Below are positions 9,737 through 19,211 of a stretch of 64,000 bases of DNA, one piece after another. A model generated the notes under the pieces. The model had not been told where the DNA came from. It saw only the letters and a program-made list of their open reading frames with translations, and searched no databases. The translations under genes were made by a program, and so were the position numbers. Source of the DNA: Branchipolynoe longqiensis (lineage: Eukaryota > Annelida > Polychaeta > Phyllodocida > Polynoidae); assembly GCA_030323885.1 (NCBI GenBank), contig CM059192.1:2101934-2165933 (forward strand), given 5' to 3'. How positions within the stretch are numbered: position 1 is the stretch's first letter; every line of letters begins with the position of its first letter.

Positions 9737-10759
9737 TTAGTATGCATTGAGATAGCTTATCTTTAGTTTTTTACAGAAGTTTTTCAAAGTTTTAAGGTTT
9801 CTAATCTCTACTGGTATTGAGTTCCAGATATTGGTTCCTTGGTTTTCAGTTGTTATTTTGCCATATTTGTTTCTAGTGTGTTTGTGATGTATGTTATTTA
9901 TCTGTCGCGTGTTATGGGAATGGACCTGATTGTTTTCTTTGAAGAGATTATCAAATATTTCAGGGAGGAGGCCATTCTTTTGCTTGTAAACAAATTTTGC
10001 AATGTATATTTTATAAATGTCAGTTACCATAAGTAAGTCCAGGTCTTTATGAAGTGATTTAGTTGGGGTGAGATAGTCTTTGCTATACAGTATTTTCAAG
10101 GCTCTGTTTTGTTGTGTCTGTACCTTTTTTAGGGTTGATAATTTGGCTCTCCCATACACCTCTATACCATACTGGATTTTGGAGTAAACGTATGCATAGT
10201 ATAGTAATTTTTTATTTTCCTCATGTACCCGTCGTCTGATTATTTTAAATGAGTTAGCCGTTTTAATTATTGAATTATTTAAGTTATCAATATGTTCATC
10301 CCAGTTGAGGTTTTCATCTAGAATTATACCTAGGTATTTCACAGAAGGGACTCTCTTTATTGTGTTATTGTTTATCTTTATGTTGTTTAGGTAATCAGGA
10401 ATGGTTGTACTTCTGCTTTTAAATATTGTGTAGCATGTTTTGTTCAGGTTTACTGTTAATTTGTTATCATTGCACCATGTAAATATATCTGAAAGGAATG
10501 TTTTAATTGAATGTTTTAGTTGTTTGGGTGAATTTGAGGTTATGAAGCCATTGGTATCATCTGCAAATAACCTTGTTTTGACATCTTGTTTTGTACAGTT
10601 GACTATATCATTTGTGTAGATCAAAAATAGGAGAGGTCCCAGGACAGAATCTTGGGGGACACCATTGCTGATTGAGTTTGGCTTGGATCGTTTACCGTTT
10701 ATGTATGTAAATTGGTTTCTATTGCTTAGGTAACTCTCAAACCGTTTAAGTCCTACCAT
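9737..10759 (-). CDS. LINE reverse transcriptase, 5'-truncated (family L-A)
   Basis: A 340-residue open frame with non-LTR RT blocks: GVPQDSVLGPLLFLIYTNDI (block 4, about residues 33-52), LFADDTNGF (catalytic block, about 65-73), KYLGIILDENLNWDEHI, and the C-terminal NIWNSIPVEIRNLKTLKNF. The DD pair of the catalytic block is intact, but endonuclease and RT blocks 1-3 are missing. The 3' UTR runs to about 9296 and ends in an AATTG-type tail read on the minus strand. A near-identical copy on the plus strand (28.69-30.08 kb) sits in N1. The element is in the intron between the 11.6- and 8.2-kb RYK exons. CR1/Jockey-like by blocks; clade not resolved. Confidence 0.87.
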   Translation of the reverse strand: MVGLKRFESYLSNRNQFTYINGKRSKPNSISNGVPQDSVLGPLLFLIYTNDIVNCTKQDVKTRLFADDTNGFITSNSPKQLKHSIKTFLSDIFTWCNDNKLTVNLNKTCYTIFKSRSTTIPDYLNNIKINNNTIKRVPSVKYLGIILDENLNWDEHIDNLNNSIIKTANSFKIIRRRVHEENKKLLYYAYVYSKIQYGIEVYGRAKLSTLKKVQTQQNRALKILYSKDYLTPTKSLHKDLDLLMVTDIYKIYIAKFVYKQKNGLLPEIFDNLFKENNQVHSHNTRQINNIHHKHTRNKYGKITTENQGTNIWNSIPVEIRNLKTLKNFCKKLKISYLNAY

Positions 10760-11176
10760 TTAATCCTACCTGTCCAACTTAGATATTGGTGCATTACCTA
10801 ATGATTTGGGTGCATAACAAGAATAATCAGTGAAATTATGATCATATATTCCAACTACTTTGAGAAAGCCATTAATTAGGGACACCACTCACAAATTAGG
10901 TCAATCTCCTGACATCATTAGTTTTGTTCTCATTCTCAGTATCATAACAGGTAGCTCAGTCAGGAGACCAGGGTACCTACATTAGTAGGTCAGCCCATCA
11001 CGTGACCTTCAAAAGATGGGAATCTAGGTCACAACTACTGGAGTTTTGGAGTGCTTGCCAAAATCATTCTTGGCTAATGGACCAGTATCGAAGTTTGATA
11101 TATATAATCAAATCTAGTAAACTGTTTTGGTTTTGAAAATAATATGTTTCATTGGACTATGCAACTTTAGAGAGAC

Positions 11177-11531
11177 TTAAAGTTGCACAGTCCGATGGTT
11201 TTGAGTTTCTGAAATTTTCTGAGATAAAAACATTAGGTTGATCATTATTATGTACCTTACTTTAGCTTGAAGTAACTTTTATTTTAAGTGGGTAACTTTT
11301 GCGATATTTTAAGTGGAACAATGCAAAATTAATTTTGGCAAGCTTGTCAAAACTCTGACCCCATAGGCTTCTGCAGTAACAGGTTCTATTCAATTGCCTC
11401 AGTATTGCCTTCTATGTGATGACAACTGTTTAATAAATGCACCAGTATCTAAGTTAGATATGTAGAATCAAATTTAGATAATTGTTTTGGTTTTGAAATT
11501 TTGATATTTTTATCGGACTATGCAGCTTTAA
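11177..11531. mobile_element. M1 MITE, full copy with TTAA ends
   Basis: TTAA at 11177-11180 and 11528-11531; left end AGTTGCACAGTCCGATGG, right end ATCGGACTATGCAGCT. 355 bp, same length as the 314-666 copy, and similar throughout in inverse order. A second right-half copy directly precedes it (about 11035-11170). Confidence 0.87.
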
Positions 11532-11619
11532 TCTGTGGACGTGGAAAACTAATTAGGGCAACAGGACGCTGGTGAATTGACTATTAATGTGAGTGGATAC
11601 CGGGTGGTTTCTGGCTTAC

Positions 11620-11709
11620 CGTGTACCGTCTTCACTGTGACCTGTTGGTATCTATTCATTTTGTGCGAGTTCTTCCTCAGTCGACCCTTATACACCAAGC
11701 TAAATGTTC
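11620..11709 (-). CDS. RYK: RYK/Derailed-like receptor, kinase-like domain exon with Gly-rich loop and VTVK lysine
   Basis: A 90-bp exon, phase 1 to phase 1, encoding GTFSLVYKGRLRKNSHKMNR followed by YQQVTVKTVHG. This is strand beta-1 to beta-3 of the kinase fold. The glycine loop is degenerate (G-T-F-S-L-V, as RYK has G-T-F-G), and the Lys of VTVK sits where kinases hold ATP phosphates. The acceptor is CCCTTTCAG just above 11709 and the donor is G|GTAAGC just below 11620. The exon lies between a MITE (11177-11531) and a 52-bp minisatellite (from 11.83 kb), so it is an island of unique sequence. Family knowledge: RYK binds or senses Wnt ligands and its kinase domain is considered catalytically dead. 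Confidence 0.85.
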
Positions 11710-11834
11710 CTGAAAGGGAAAAGGTAACATGAAACGTACCAAGATGGCCACCATCACGTAACCTCACTTCTCATCTGACAATCCAAGTTAAGCAATGCCA
11801 ATCCTCGTTAGCTGAGGAACTGTTTGGGAACACG

Positions 11835-13112
11835 AGGAGGAATGGACATCCTGAGACAGACTGATAGCCTACTAAGTCAGTCGTGGATAAGTAATCCTGA
11901 TACAGACTGATAGCCTACTAAGTCTGTAGTGGATAAGGAATGGACATCCTGAGACAGACTGATAGCCTACTAAGTCAGTCGTGGATAAGTAATGGACATC
12001 CTGAGACAGACTGATAGCCTACTAAGCCAGTCGTGGATAAGTAATGGACATCCTGAGACAGACTGATAGCCTACTAAGTCAGTCGTGGATAAGTAATGGA
12101 CATCCTGAGACAGACTGATAGCCTACTAAGTCAGTCGTGGATAAGTAATCCTGATACAGACTGATAGCCTACTAAGTCTGTAGTGGATAAGGAATGGACA
12201 TCCTGAGACAGACTGATAGCCTACTAAGTCAGTCGTGGATAAGTAATGGACATCCTGAGACAGACTGATAGCCTACTAAGCCAGTCGTGGATAAGTAATG
12301 GACATCCTGAGACAGACTGATAGCCTACTAAGTCAGTCGTGGATAAGTAATGGACATCCTGAGACAGACTGATAGCCTACTAAGTCAGTCGTGGATAAGT
12401 AATGGACATCCTGAGACAGACTGATAGCCTACTAAGTCTGTAATAGATAAGTAATGGACATCCTGATACAGGATCATAACCTACTATACCAGTAGTGGAT
12501 AAGTAATAGACATCCTGATACAGGATCGTAACCTGCTAAACCAGTAGTGGATAAGAAATGGACATCCTGAGACAGACTGATAGCCTACTAAGTCTGTAGT
12601 GGATGTTTTGTTTTTTGTTTTTTTTGTTTGTTTTGTTTTGTTTGTTTGTTGTTTTACGTCCTAGCAACATCTAAGGTCATATCATATGGATGAGTAATGG
12701 ACATCCTGATACATGCGTATAGCCTACTAAATCAGTAGTGGATAAGCAATAGACATCCTGGTACAGGATCATAACCTACTAAACCAGTAGTGGATAAGAA
12801 ATAGACATCCTGACACAGGCTTATAGCCTACTAAACCAGTAGTGGATAAGCAATAGACATCCTGGTACAGGATCATAACCTACTAAACCAGCAGTGGATA
12901 AGTAATAGACATCCTGATACAGGCTTATAGCCTACAAACCAGTAGTGGATAAGCAATAGACATCCTGGTACAAATGTATAACCTACTAAATTAGTAGTGG
13001 ATAAGTAATAAACATCCTGATACAGCCTTATAGTCTATTATTAACCAGCAGTGGATATGACATCCTGAGGCAGGCTTCTAGCCTACTAAACCATTAGTGG
13101 ATAAGTAAAAGA
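11835..13112. repeat. 52-bp minisatellite with 255-bp higher-order repeat
   Basis: The unit GATAGCCTACTAAGTCAGTC ... GGACATCCTGAGACAGACT is 52 bp; some units lack about 9 bp. The block starting AGTAATCCTGATAC recurs at 11889 and 12144 (255 bp). Units after 12430 are more diverged. An S1 tail fragment interrupts at 12603-12690. Confidence 0.88.
12603..12690 (-). mobile_element. SINE S1 tail fragment inside the 52-bp minisatellite
   Basis: A TTTTGTTTTTTG-type tail plus GTTTTACGTCCTAGCAACAT and GGTCATATCA of the S1 end, embedded between 52-bp units. Confidence 0.75.
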
Positions 13113-13168
13113 TTTAGCTAGTTTCTTGGTACAAAAATAAATCGTTTCAATTCTTTCATATCACTTAA

Positions 13169-13973
13169 GGCCCTGTCATATTATGGTGTATGGCGGGAGC
13201 GTATTGAAAACCTACGTTGAAAATGGGAAAAAGCTGCGCATGCCGGCCTAGCGTGACCTTTGGTGACCTATCGGGTGTTTTTGAGCATATGCATAACCTA
13301 TGAGGAGCATACGAGGAGCGTACGAGTAGCGTATGAGAGCATACTGTGACATTTTTTGACGGTTTTGATTGGCATATGGAATGTATGCGTAGTGTATGCA
13401 TAGCGTATGCATAGTGTATGCATAGCGTATGAGCGTATGAATAGCGTATGAGTCAAGATCGATGTCGAGACCTATGGCATACTCTTGGAATACACTGTGC
13501 ATATGCTGTGCATACGCTGTATATACGCTAGGAGTACGCTCCCATACGTAACTCGTAGGTTATGCGTATGCTACATACGCTAGAGATATGCCGGTGACGC
13601 AAGTTGAGCGTATGCGTAACCTACGCCGGTGCACCCCTAGCATACGAGGAGCGTACACCGGCATACAAGGAGCGTACACTGGCGTATGAGTAGTGTATGA
13701 GTAGTGTATGAGTAGTGTATGAACCATACGCTCCCATAGGTCGAGATTTTTTGAGCATGCACAACAAAATTTGGACGGACGGACGGGAGAAAGCGTATGG
13801 CGGCGTACAACGCCATAGGCCGGCACATGACGGCCTATGCGTAGCGTATGCGTAGCTTATGCATAGCGTATGCGTAGCGTATGGCGGCGTATGGTGGCAT
13901 ATGCTGACGTATATGACGTAACGCGCCTATGCCGCCGTATGCTCCCGCAAAAAACCCTAATGTGACAACCCCT
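13169..13973. mobile_element. M4 foldback element, GTATG/GCATAC-rich interior
   Basis: Ends GGCCCTGTCATATTATGG and (reverse) GGGGTTGTCACATTAGGG, each followed by GCGGGAGCRTA. The interior is almost entirely made of GCGTATG, GCATACG and CGTATGAGTAGTGTATG words in both orientations, so each arm can pair with the other at many registers. Open frames through it (MHTLRIHSI..., YSYTTHTL...) are repeat artefacts. Confidence 0.72.
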
Positions 13974-14124
13974 TTAGCTTTGCTGCCCAATAATATCAGT
14001 CCGTGTTCCGGACCTACAACTTCCTGGCACAAAAACATTGCTACATGTATCAAGATGTCTGTCAACCCCAAAACTCTCCAATCAATGCCTCACAATCACC
14101 GAACTGACAAATTAGTGTAGTCAG

Positions 14125-14560
14125 AGCAAGCTAGTGACCGGTTTAAACCAGCCGGTGACCAGCCTAAACCAGCCGGTGACCAGCCTAAACCAGCCGGTCA
14201 CCAGCCTAAACCAGCCCGTGATTAGCCTAATCCAGCCGGTGACCAGTTTAAACCAGCCAGTGACCAGCCTAAGCCAGCCAGCGACCAGTTTAAACCAGCC
14301 AGTGACCATCCTAAGCCAGCCAGCGACCAGTTTAAACCAGCCAGTGACCAACCTAAGCCAGCCAGCGACCAGTCTAACTCTAAGCCAGTTAGTAACCAGC
14401 CTAATCCAGTAAGTGACCAGTTTAAACCTGCCAGTGACCAGCCTAAGCCAATCACTGACCAGTTTAAAGCAGCCAGTGACCAGCCTACGCGAGTAATTGA
14501 CCAGTCCCCAGCCTAAACCATCAAGTGACCAGTTTAAACCAGTCAGTCCCCAATCTAACC
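14125..14560. repeat. 21-bp minisatellite
   Basis: The unit GTGACCAGCCTAAACCAGCC(G/A) alternates with GACCAGTTTAAACCAGCCA(G). Because 21 is divisible by 3, both strands stay open (SLNQPVT and LVTGWFK heptads); these are not genes. Confidence 0.87.
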
Positions 14561-14615
14561 CAGCCCCTGACCACCCACGCCCCCAACCTCCAACTCCCCC
14601 CGCGAACACCAGCCT

Positions 14616-15332
14616 GGGGCCGTATGCACCAATCGGAGTTAGGGCCTTAACCGCGGTTTGGGTAGCTCCACACGGCTAAATGTGAAAAATCTGTATGCAT
14701 CAATCGGTGCCAGCGCTAGCCGCTGACCGTAGCCTAGGCTAAGCTACCCCACTTTCAAATCACGTTTAACTGCTAGCCGGGGCGGTTAGTGTGCGTGTAT
14801 GGATGTCAATCTATTCAATGCGATCATATTTAACAGAATTACATACGCAATAAGTGAAATTTTATCAATTTAACCCTAAATTCGAAACGTTATTAAGGCT
14901 ACCGCCGCATTGGCGGCGATATTAATAGTGTCGAATCGACGAATGTAAAGTAAACAAATCGCCGCCGCCGCCGCGACGTCGATATCCATACTGGCGTAAC
15001 GCCAGCGGCAATGTTTTACGCCCAAATCTATTGAATGCAATCATATTTAACAGAATTACATACGCAATAAATGATACTTTATCAAATTAACCCTAAATTA
15101 GAACCGTTATTAACGCTCCCGCAGCATTGGCGGCGTTATTCATATCGTCGACTGGAGGGAATTCCCAAATCTATAAATAACATCACGGTTTGCTATCCGC
15201 CCTGGCTAAAACATTGGCGCATACCACTTTATCTTTTTCGCGGACCCCCCACTACTCGGAGCTAGCTGACCGGAGTTAGCACCTAGCTCCGGACTCCGGT
15301 TAAGTCTAGCACAACTTGGTGCATACGGCCCC
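14616..15332. mobile_element. M2 TIR element, copy with GGGGCCGTATGCACCAA ends
   Basis: A perfect 17-bp inverted repeat: GGGGCCGTATGCACCAA / TTGGTGCATACGGCCCC. The interior again repeats the TTTAACAGAATTACATACGC phrase (about 14829 and 15048). The right end lies 14 bp from the donor of the 15.3-kb RYK exon. Confidence 0.84.
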
Positions 15333-15346
15333 AGTGGGCGGCTTAC

Positions 15347-15529
15347 CGGTAGCGATGACTTCACCGAGTTTGAGGTTCTGTTGGTCGATGGTGGCCTCGA
15401 CCTTGGCGGCCTGCAGCAGGTCTGCGGTCAGCTTGTGGGAGGGCGGCTGGAGGCAGAGCGTCGGGCTGCGGGAGTAAGCGGATATCCGGCGGCAACTGGT
15501 CGGCACCCTCACCTTCAGAGCCTGGTCTT
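15347..15529 (-). CDS. RYK: RYK/Derailed-like receptor, juxtamembrane exon and start of kinase-like domain
   Basis: Cytoplasmic juxtamembrane exon of 183 bp, phase 1 to phase 1. The upstream part is Ser/Pro-rich and contains SPTL. The downstream part, KVEATIDQQNLKLGEVIATG, aligns by eye with the segment that leads into the glycine-rich loop in known RYK proteins (a KV..I...R..L.DVL.EG pattern). The acceptor is TGTGTCGCAG at 15530 and the donor is G|GTAAGC at 15347. The single base left at the donor combines with GA of the next exon to give the Gly of the loop. A MITE ends at 15332, only 14 bp into the downstream intron. Assignment to RYK is strong in combination with its neighbours. Confidence 0.82.
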
Positions 15530-15558
15530 CTGCGACACAAGCAGACAGCACGGCTAAC

Positions 15559-15635
15559 TGGTTGGTTAGTTGGTTAGTTGGTTGTTGGAGTTTTACGTCC
15601 AGGCAACATCTAAGGTCACATCAGGATGGGTACCT
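15559..15635 (-). mobile_element. SINE S1 tail fragment
   Basis: Only the GGTTAGTTGG tail and the GTTTTACGTCCAGGCAACAT to GGATGGGTACC end of the body are present. It lies 30 bp upstream of the 15.5-kb RYK exon acceptor. Confidence 0.7.
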
Positions 15636-15737
15636 ACAGCCTTATAACAGTGTCTAACTCATTGTTTTGATTTAGTAACAAAAAGTGTCAATGTGTAACT
15701 GATTGTTTTGATTGTACAGTGACAAGTATCATTTGAA

Positions 15738-16425
15738 GCAGGACGTAGCTTAGGCGGTACAGTGTCCACCTGTGAAGGTGCCGGTCATCCCATCGATCCT
15801 TCTCAGTGGGCCCATTTGCAGTTTGGGCTATTTTCCATTCCAACCAGTGGTCCACAACTGGTTCATCAAAGGCTGTGGTATGTGCTGTCCTGTCTGTGGG
15901 AAAGTGCATATAAAAGACCCCTTCCTGCTTATCGGATTGTTTGTTTGTTTTGTTGTTGTTTTACATCCTAGCAACATCTAAGGTCTTATCAGGATGGGTA
16001 CCAACTTGTGACAGTGCGCACTCATGGCGACTTTATAGTGCTGTCCCACTGGGAAACCAGGCCGCTGGCACCATGACCTGGTATCCCACTCAGTCACATT
16101 ATCCTGACACTGAGCACACCAGTCCTTGCCCTATCCTAATAATGCCGAGCGCCTGGCTAGGAAGTGACAAGTATCAATTTTAACGTCATTGGTTTGACTC
16201 GACCGGGACTCGAACCCATGACCCCACGATCTACCAGCACGGGAGACGGACGCTCTAACTCATTCGGCCATCCCATCTGGTCTCTGCTTATCGGAAAAAG
16301 TAGCCTTTGTGGCGGCAGTGGATTTTCTCCAAAGAAATATGTCAGAATGACCTTATGTTTGATGTTCCATAGCCGATGATAAAAATCAATGTGCTCTCGA
16401 GGCGTCATTAAATACAACAAACTTT
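15738..16425 (+). mobile_element. SINE family S2, split by an S1 SINE
   Basis: The left half (15738-15931) has a tRNA-like start (GTAGCTTAGGCGGTACAGTG), then ATTGCAGTTTGGGCTATTTTC-like sequence, CAAAGGCTGTGGTATGTGCT and TGTGGGAAAGTGCATATAAA. The right half (16283-16425) resumes with GAAAAAGTAGCC and ends TCATTAAATACAACAAAC. The halves are joined through an 11-bp duplication (CTGCTTATCGG). From memory this body resembles a SINE widespread in molluscs. Confidence 0.75.
15932..16282 (-). mobile_element. SINE S1 copy, head type A, nested in S2
   Basis: Complete minus-strand S1 with head (CGAATGAGTTAGAGCGTCCG, B box GGGTTCGAGTCCC), body and TTTGTTTGTTTTG tail. Flanked by CTGCTTATCGG on both sides (15915-15925 and 16273-16283 approximately), a target-site duplication. 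Confidence 0.88.
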
Positions 16426-16564
16426 CTTTACAAGTATCATCGTTTAAGTAATTTGTTGATTGAGTTGTGACAACTATCATTGTTTAACGCATTGCTTTGA
16501 CCCAGTAGTGACAAGTATCATTATCAAAGTCATTGTTTTGATTTGATTGATTTGATTGATTGAG

Positions 16565-16822
16565 TAGCAACAAGTAGCAATGCTGCCACACTGGGAAATA
16601 AGGTCGCTGGCACCATGACTCAATATCCCACTCAGTCACATTATCCTGACAATGAGCCAACCAGTCCATGCCCTATCCTATTAATGCCAAACGCCAGGCT
16701 AGGATTAGGAAGCAATAAGTATAAATTTTGTAAGTCATTGGCTTGACTCGACCGGGAATTGAACTCCCGATGTCCCACACTGGAGGCCTGCGCTCTATAG
16801 ATTTGGCCACTGCGTCCGGTTA
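16565..16822 (-). mobile_element. SINE S1 copy, head type B, tail truncated
   Basis: Body from GCAATGCTGCCACACTGGG through the head GCAGTGGCCAAATCTATAGA; the tail end is replaced by TTGATTTGATTGA repeats. Confidence 0.78.
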
Positions 16823-16991
16823 TTTCTTTATATGGAATGAACTCAATAATCCATTCAATTAATTGATTTATAACAAAATCAAGGGTTAAATAAACATTGC
16901 AATAAACAGTACCACAATACAAATTTAGCACTGACCCGTCAGTTAGTTAGCAAATCACGGCAAGAACTGATCCTGAAGTGACATTAAGTTT

Positions 16992-17200
16992 TGGTTGGGT
17001 TGTTGGTGTTTTACGTCCTGGCAACATCTAAGGTCATATCGGGATGGGAGAGAATTAAATCTCTCCACGCATGCACATTTGGATTGGATTTGCGTACCAT
17101 TCACTCTGTCAGTGTGCATTTTAAGACCGCGCATATATACCTACTCCATCCTGATATGACCTTAGATGTTGCCAGGTTGTAAAACTCCAACAACCAATCA
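16992..17200. repeat. Inverted pair of SINE S1 ends
   Basis: 16992-17050 carries the S1 tail end on the minus strand and 17146-17200 the same sequence on the plus strand (GATATGACCTTAGATGTTGC CAGG then GTAAAACTCCAACAACCAA-like). The arms are about 55 bp with a 95-bp loop. Either two SINE remnants or an inversion. Confidence 0.7.
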
Positions 17201-17258
17201 TATATACCTACTACTTCTCAAAGCACAATAACGAATGTCCAAGTCATCATTCGCTCAC

Positions 17259-17528
17259 CAGCAACCGTGACTTGATACATCATCGATCTCCGCTGAGGCA
17301 GCCAGCTCCGCTCCAGCTCCGCGTCATGGCTCCTTCGGCTTTTCTGTTTCTGCCTCTTGTTGCGCAAACAGCAAGCGGAGATGGCAATGGCAGTGATGAG
17401 GATAACTAGACTGCAAACACCGCCCTCAATCAGCGTCCAATCGATCGCAGCCCCCGGCGTGCCAGTGTCCCCTGGGTCTGATGGATGTTCAGAGTGCGCC
17501 ACCATGGTGCGCAGTGTGTGCAGCTGCT
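17259..17528 (-). CDS. RYK: RYK/Derailed-like receptor, transmembrane exon (partial gene)
   Basis: This exon encodes the end of the extracellular stem, one membrane-spanning helix and the start of the cytoplasmic region of a RYK-type Wnt co-receptor at the plasma membrane. The order is a short polar stem rich in D, G and P, a hydrophobic segment (VCSLVILITAIAISACCL), then a basic stop-transfer stretch (RNKRQKQKSRR). A pyrimidine-rich acceptor ending in GTGCAG precedes 17528 and a GTGAGC donor follows 17259. The exon is 270 bp and enters and leaves in phase 1. Alone it would not identify the gene. The call comes from the five exons that follow it in matching phase. The upstream WIF-domain exons were not found in the window, so the intron to the right is either very long or hides exons I missed. 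Confidence 0.72.
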
Positions 17529-17544
17529 CTGCACAGGTTGTGGA

Positions 17545-17882
17545 AGACAACACTATTTGTGAGTTGAGTTGTAAAACACAAGATAGTGTCAACAGGCGTG
17601 TAGCCAGGTTGTAACGTAAGGTAATGTGAGTTGAGTTAAACAAGATGGTGACACCAGGGGCATAGCCAGGTTGTAAACTTAAGTAATGTGAGTTGAGTTA
17701 CACAAGATGGCACAACCAGGGGCGTAGCCAGGTTGTAAACTTAAGTGATGTGAGTTGAGTTACACAGGATGGTGCCACCAGGGGCATAGCCAGGTTGTAA
17801 CGTAAGGTGATGTGAGTTGAGTTACAAGTTACACAAGATGGTGCCACCAGGGGTGTAGCCAGGTTATAACATAAGGTATTTC
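17545..17882. repeat. 62-bp minisatellite, first locus
   Basis: Units with GAGTTGAGTTACACAAGATGG, then CCAGGGGCGTAGCCAGGTTG, about 4-5 copies; starts 17 bp upstream (minus sense) of the 17.5-kb RYK exon acceptor. Same unit as 35.22-36.17 kb. Confidence 0.83.
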
Positions 17883-18055
17883 AAAACCAGACACAGGAAA
17901 TTCTTTTTGGGCCAATCAATTTATTAATCAGGCTTAATAAATTTTTACATGCGCCATTGATATTTCTATCTCTAGCTAACAATTAGAAAAGCGCTAGTTA
18001 TTCAGTACAGATACCATATTGGATTTTTCTATTTTACTCTAATTTTTACCAGGAT

Positions 18056-18402
18056 AGTTTGTTTGTTGTTGTTTTACGTCCTAGCAATATCTATGGTCAC
18101 ATCAGGGCGGGTACCAACTTGTGACAGTGCGCACTCATGGTGACTTTATAGTGCTGTGCCACTGGGAAACCAGACTGCCAGCACCATCACCTGATATCCC
18201 ACTCAGTCACATTATCCTGACACTGAGCCAACCAGTCCATGCCCTATCCTATTAATGCTGAGCGCCTGGCTAGGAAGCGACAAGTATCAATTTTAAAGTC
18301 ATTGGTTTGACTCGACCAGGGTTCGGACCCGTGACCCGAAGATCTACCAGCACGGGAGACGGACGCTCTAACTCATTCGGCCATCCCGTCTGGTCTCCAG
18401 GA
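18056..18402 (-). mobile_element. SINE S1 copy, head type A
   Basis: Complete copy. Head: CGGGATGGCCGAATGAGTTA, B box GGGTCCGAACCC with one change. Tail TTTGTTTGTTGTTG. Lies between the 17.5-kb exon and the M3 MITE. Confidence 0.85.
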
Positions 18403-18620
18403 TAGTAAAATCCTTGCAGAACTTAAGCCTGACTATTCATATTACTTAGTTGCAGGTATTTGAGAGCTATATAAGCTAATTTGATGGTAAACAGGTTATT
18501 ATTTTAGCAATCATTTGCATTAATTCTTTAAATTGACAACAGGAGACAGCAGCTAGTGGGAAGATCACGGTCATACTCTCAAAGCACACCAGGCACACAT
18601 CAATCAATTTGAATCATAAG

Positions 18621-19211
18621 CCGTGTTCACACGGGGAATGTAAATCGATTCGTAGAAAGCGACTTGCCTAGTTCGCCTCACATTCGTCGTGTGAACGGAC
18701 GTCTGAGGCGGATTAGGGCTGATTCGACTCATGTGATGCGGATCCTGTAAACCACCTATTGGTGGTAGTTTACGTGAGGCGATTTCTGTGATGCGGTTAA
18801 TTTTGCCCGTGTGGACGCACTGATGCGGATTAAGGAAGTGACACGCATGCGCAGTCGAGACCTTAGTTTGTTGACTTTCCGGTCGATCAAAAGCGCATAT
18901 TATATAATTTAATTAATGAAACCGCTATCTATGCACAGATATTTTTTTCGTCATTTATTTGTAGGGTTTCACTGCCCAGCAGAAGTTTTGACCGTTCCAA
19001 ACCAATACGAATCATTAAATACATATCTAGGTCGAACCCACACTCTCTGGTGCCAGCATTGTCGAACCCAAAATGGCGCTGGTTAGCCTGGACTTGCTCA
19101 TGCGCAGATATCCACTTCCGCCTCACGCAGTGTCCGTGTGAACGGGCGCCTAATTCGCATCACCTGATTCGATTTGCCTGATTCGCCTCACATTTTGCCC
19201 GTGTGAACACG
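18621..19211. mobile_element. M3 MITE with CGTGTTCACACGGG ends
   Basis: Left end CGTGTTCACACGGGGAATG, right end CATTTTGCCCGTGTGAACACG. Sub-terminal copies of GTGTGAACGG-like words occur (18692, 19136). 591 bp, no transposase. It cuts the C-terminus of the N1 recombinase. A clear target duplication was not seen. Confidence 0.78.

Noticed and set aside
11835..13112. Possible CRISPR-like array (52-bp units)
   Set aside because: The units are contiguous with no unique spacers, in a eukaryotic context.
14121..14679. Open frames on both strands with heptad repeats (NQPVTSL, LVTGWFK)
   Set aside because: Product of the 21-bp minisatellite; both strands open to a similar extent.
18929..19126. 65-codon minus frame in M3
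   Set aside because: Interior of a MITE without a recognisable domain.
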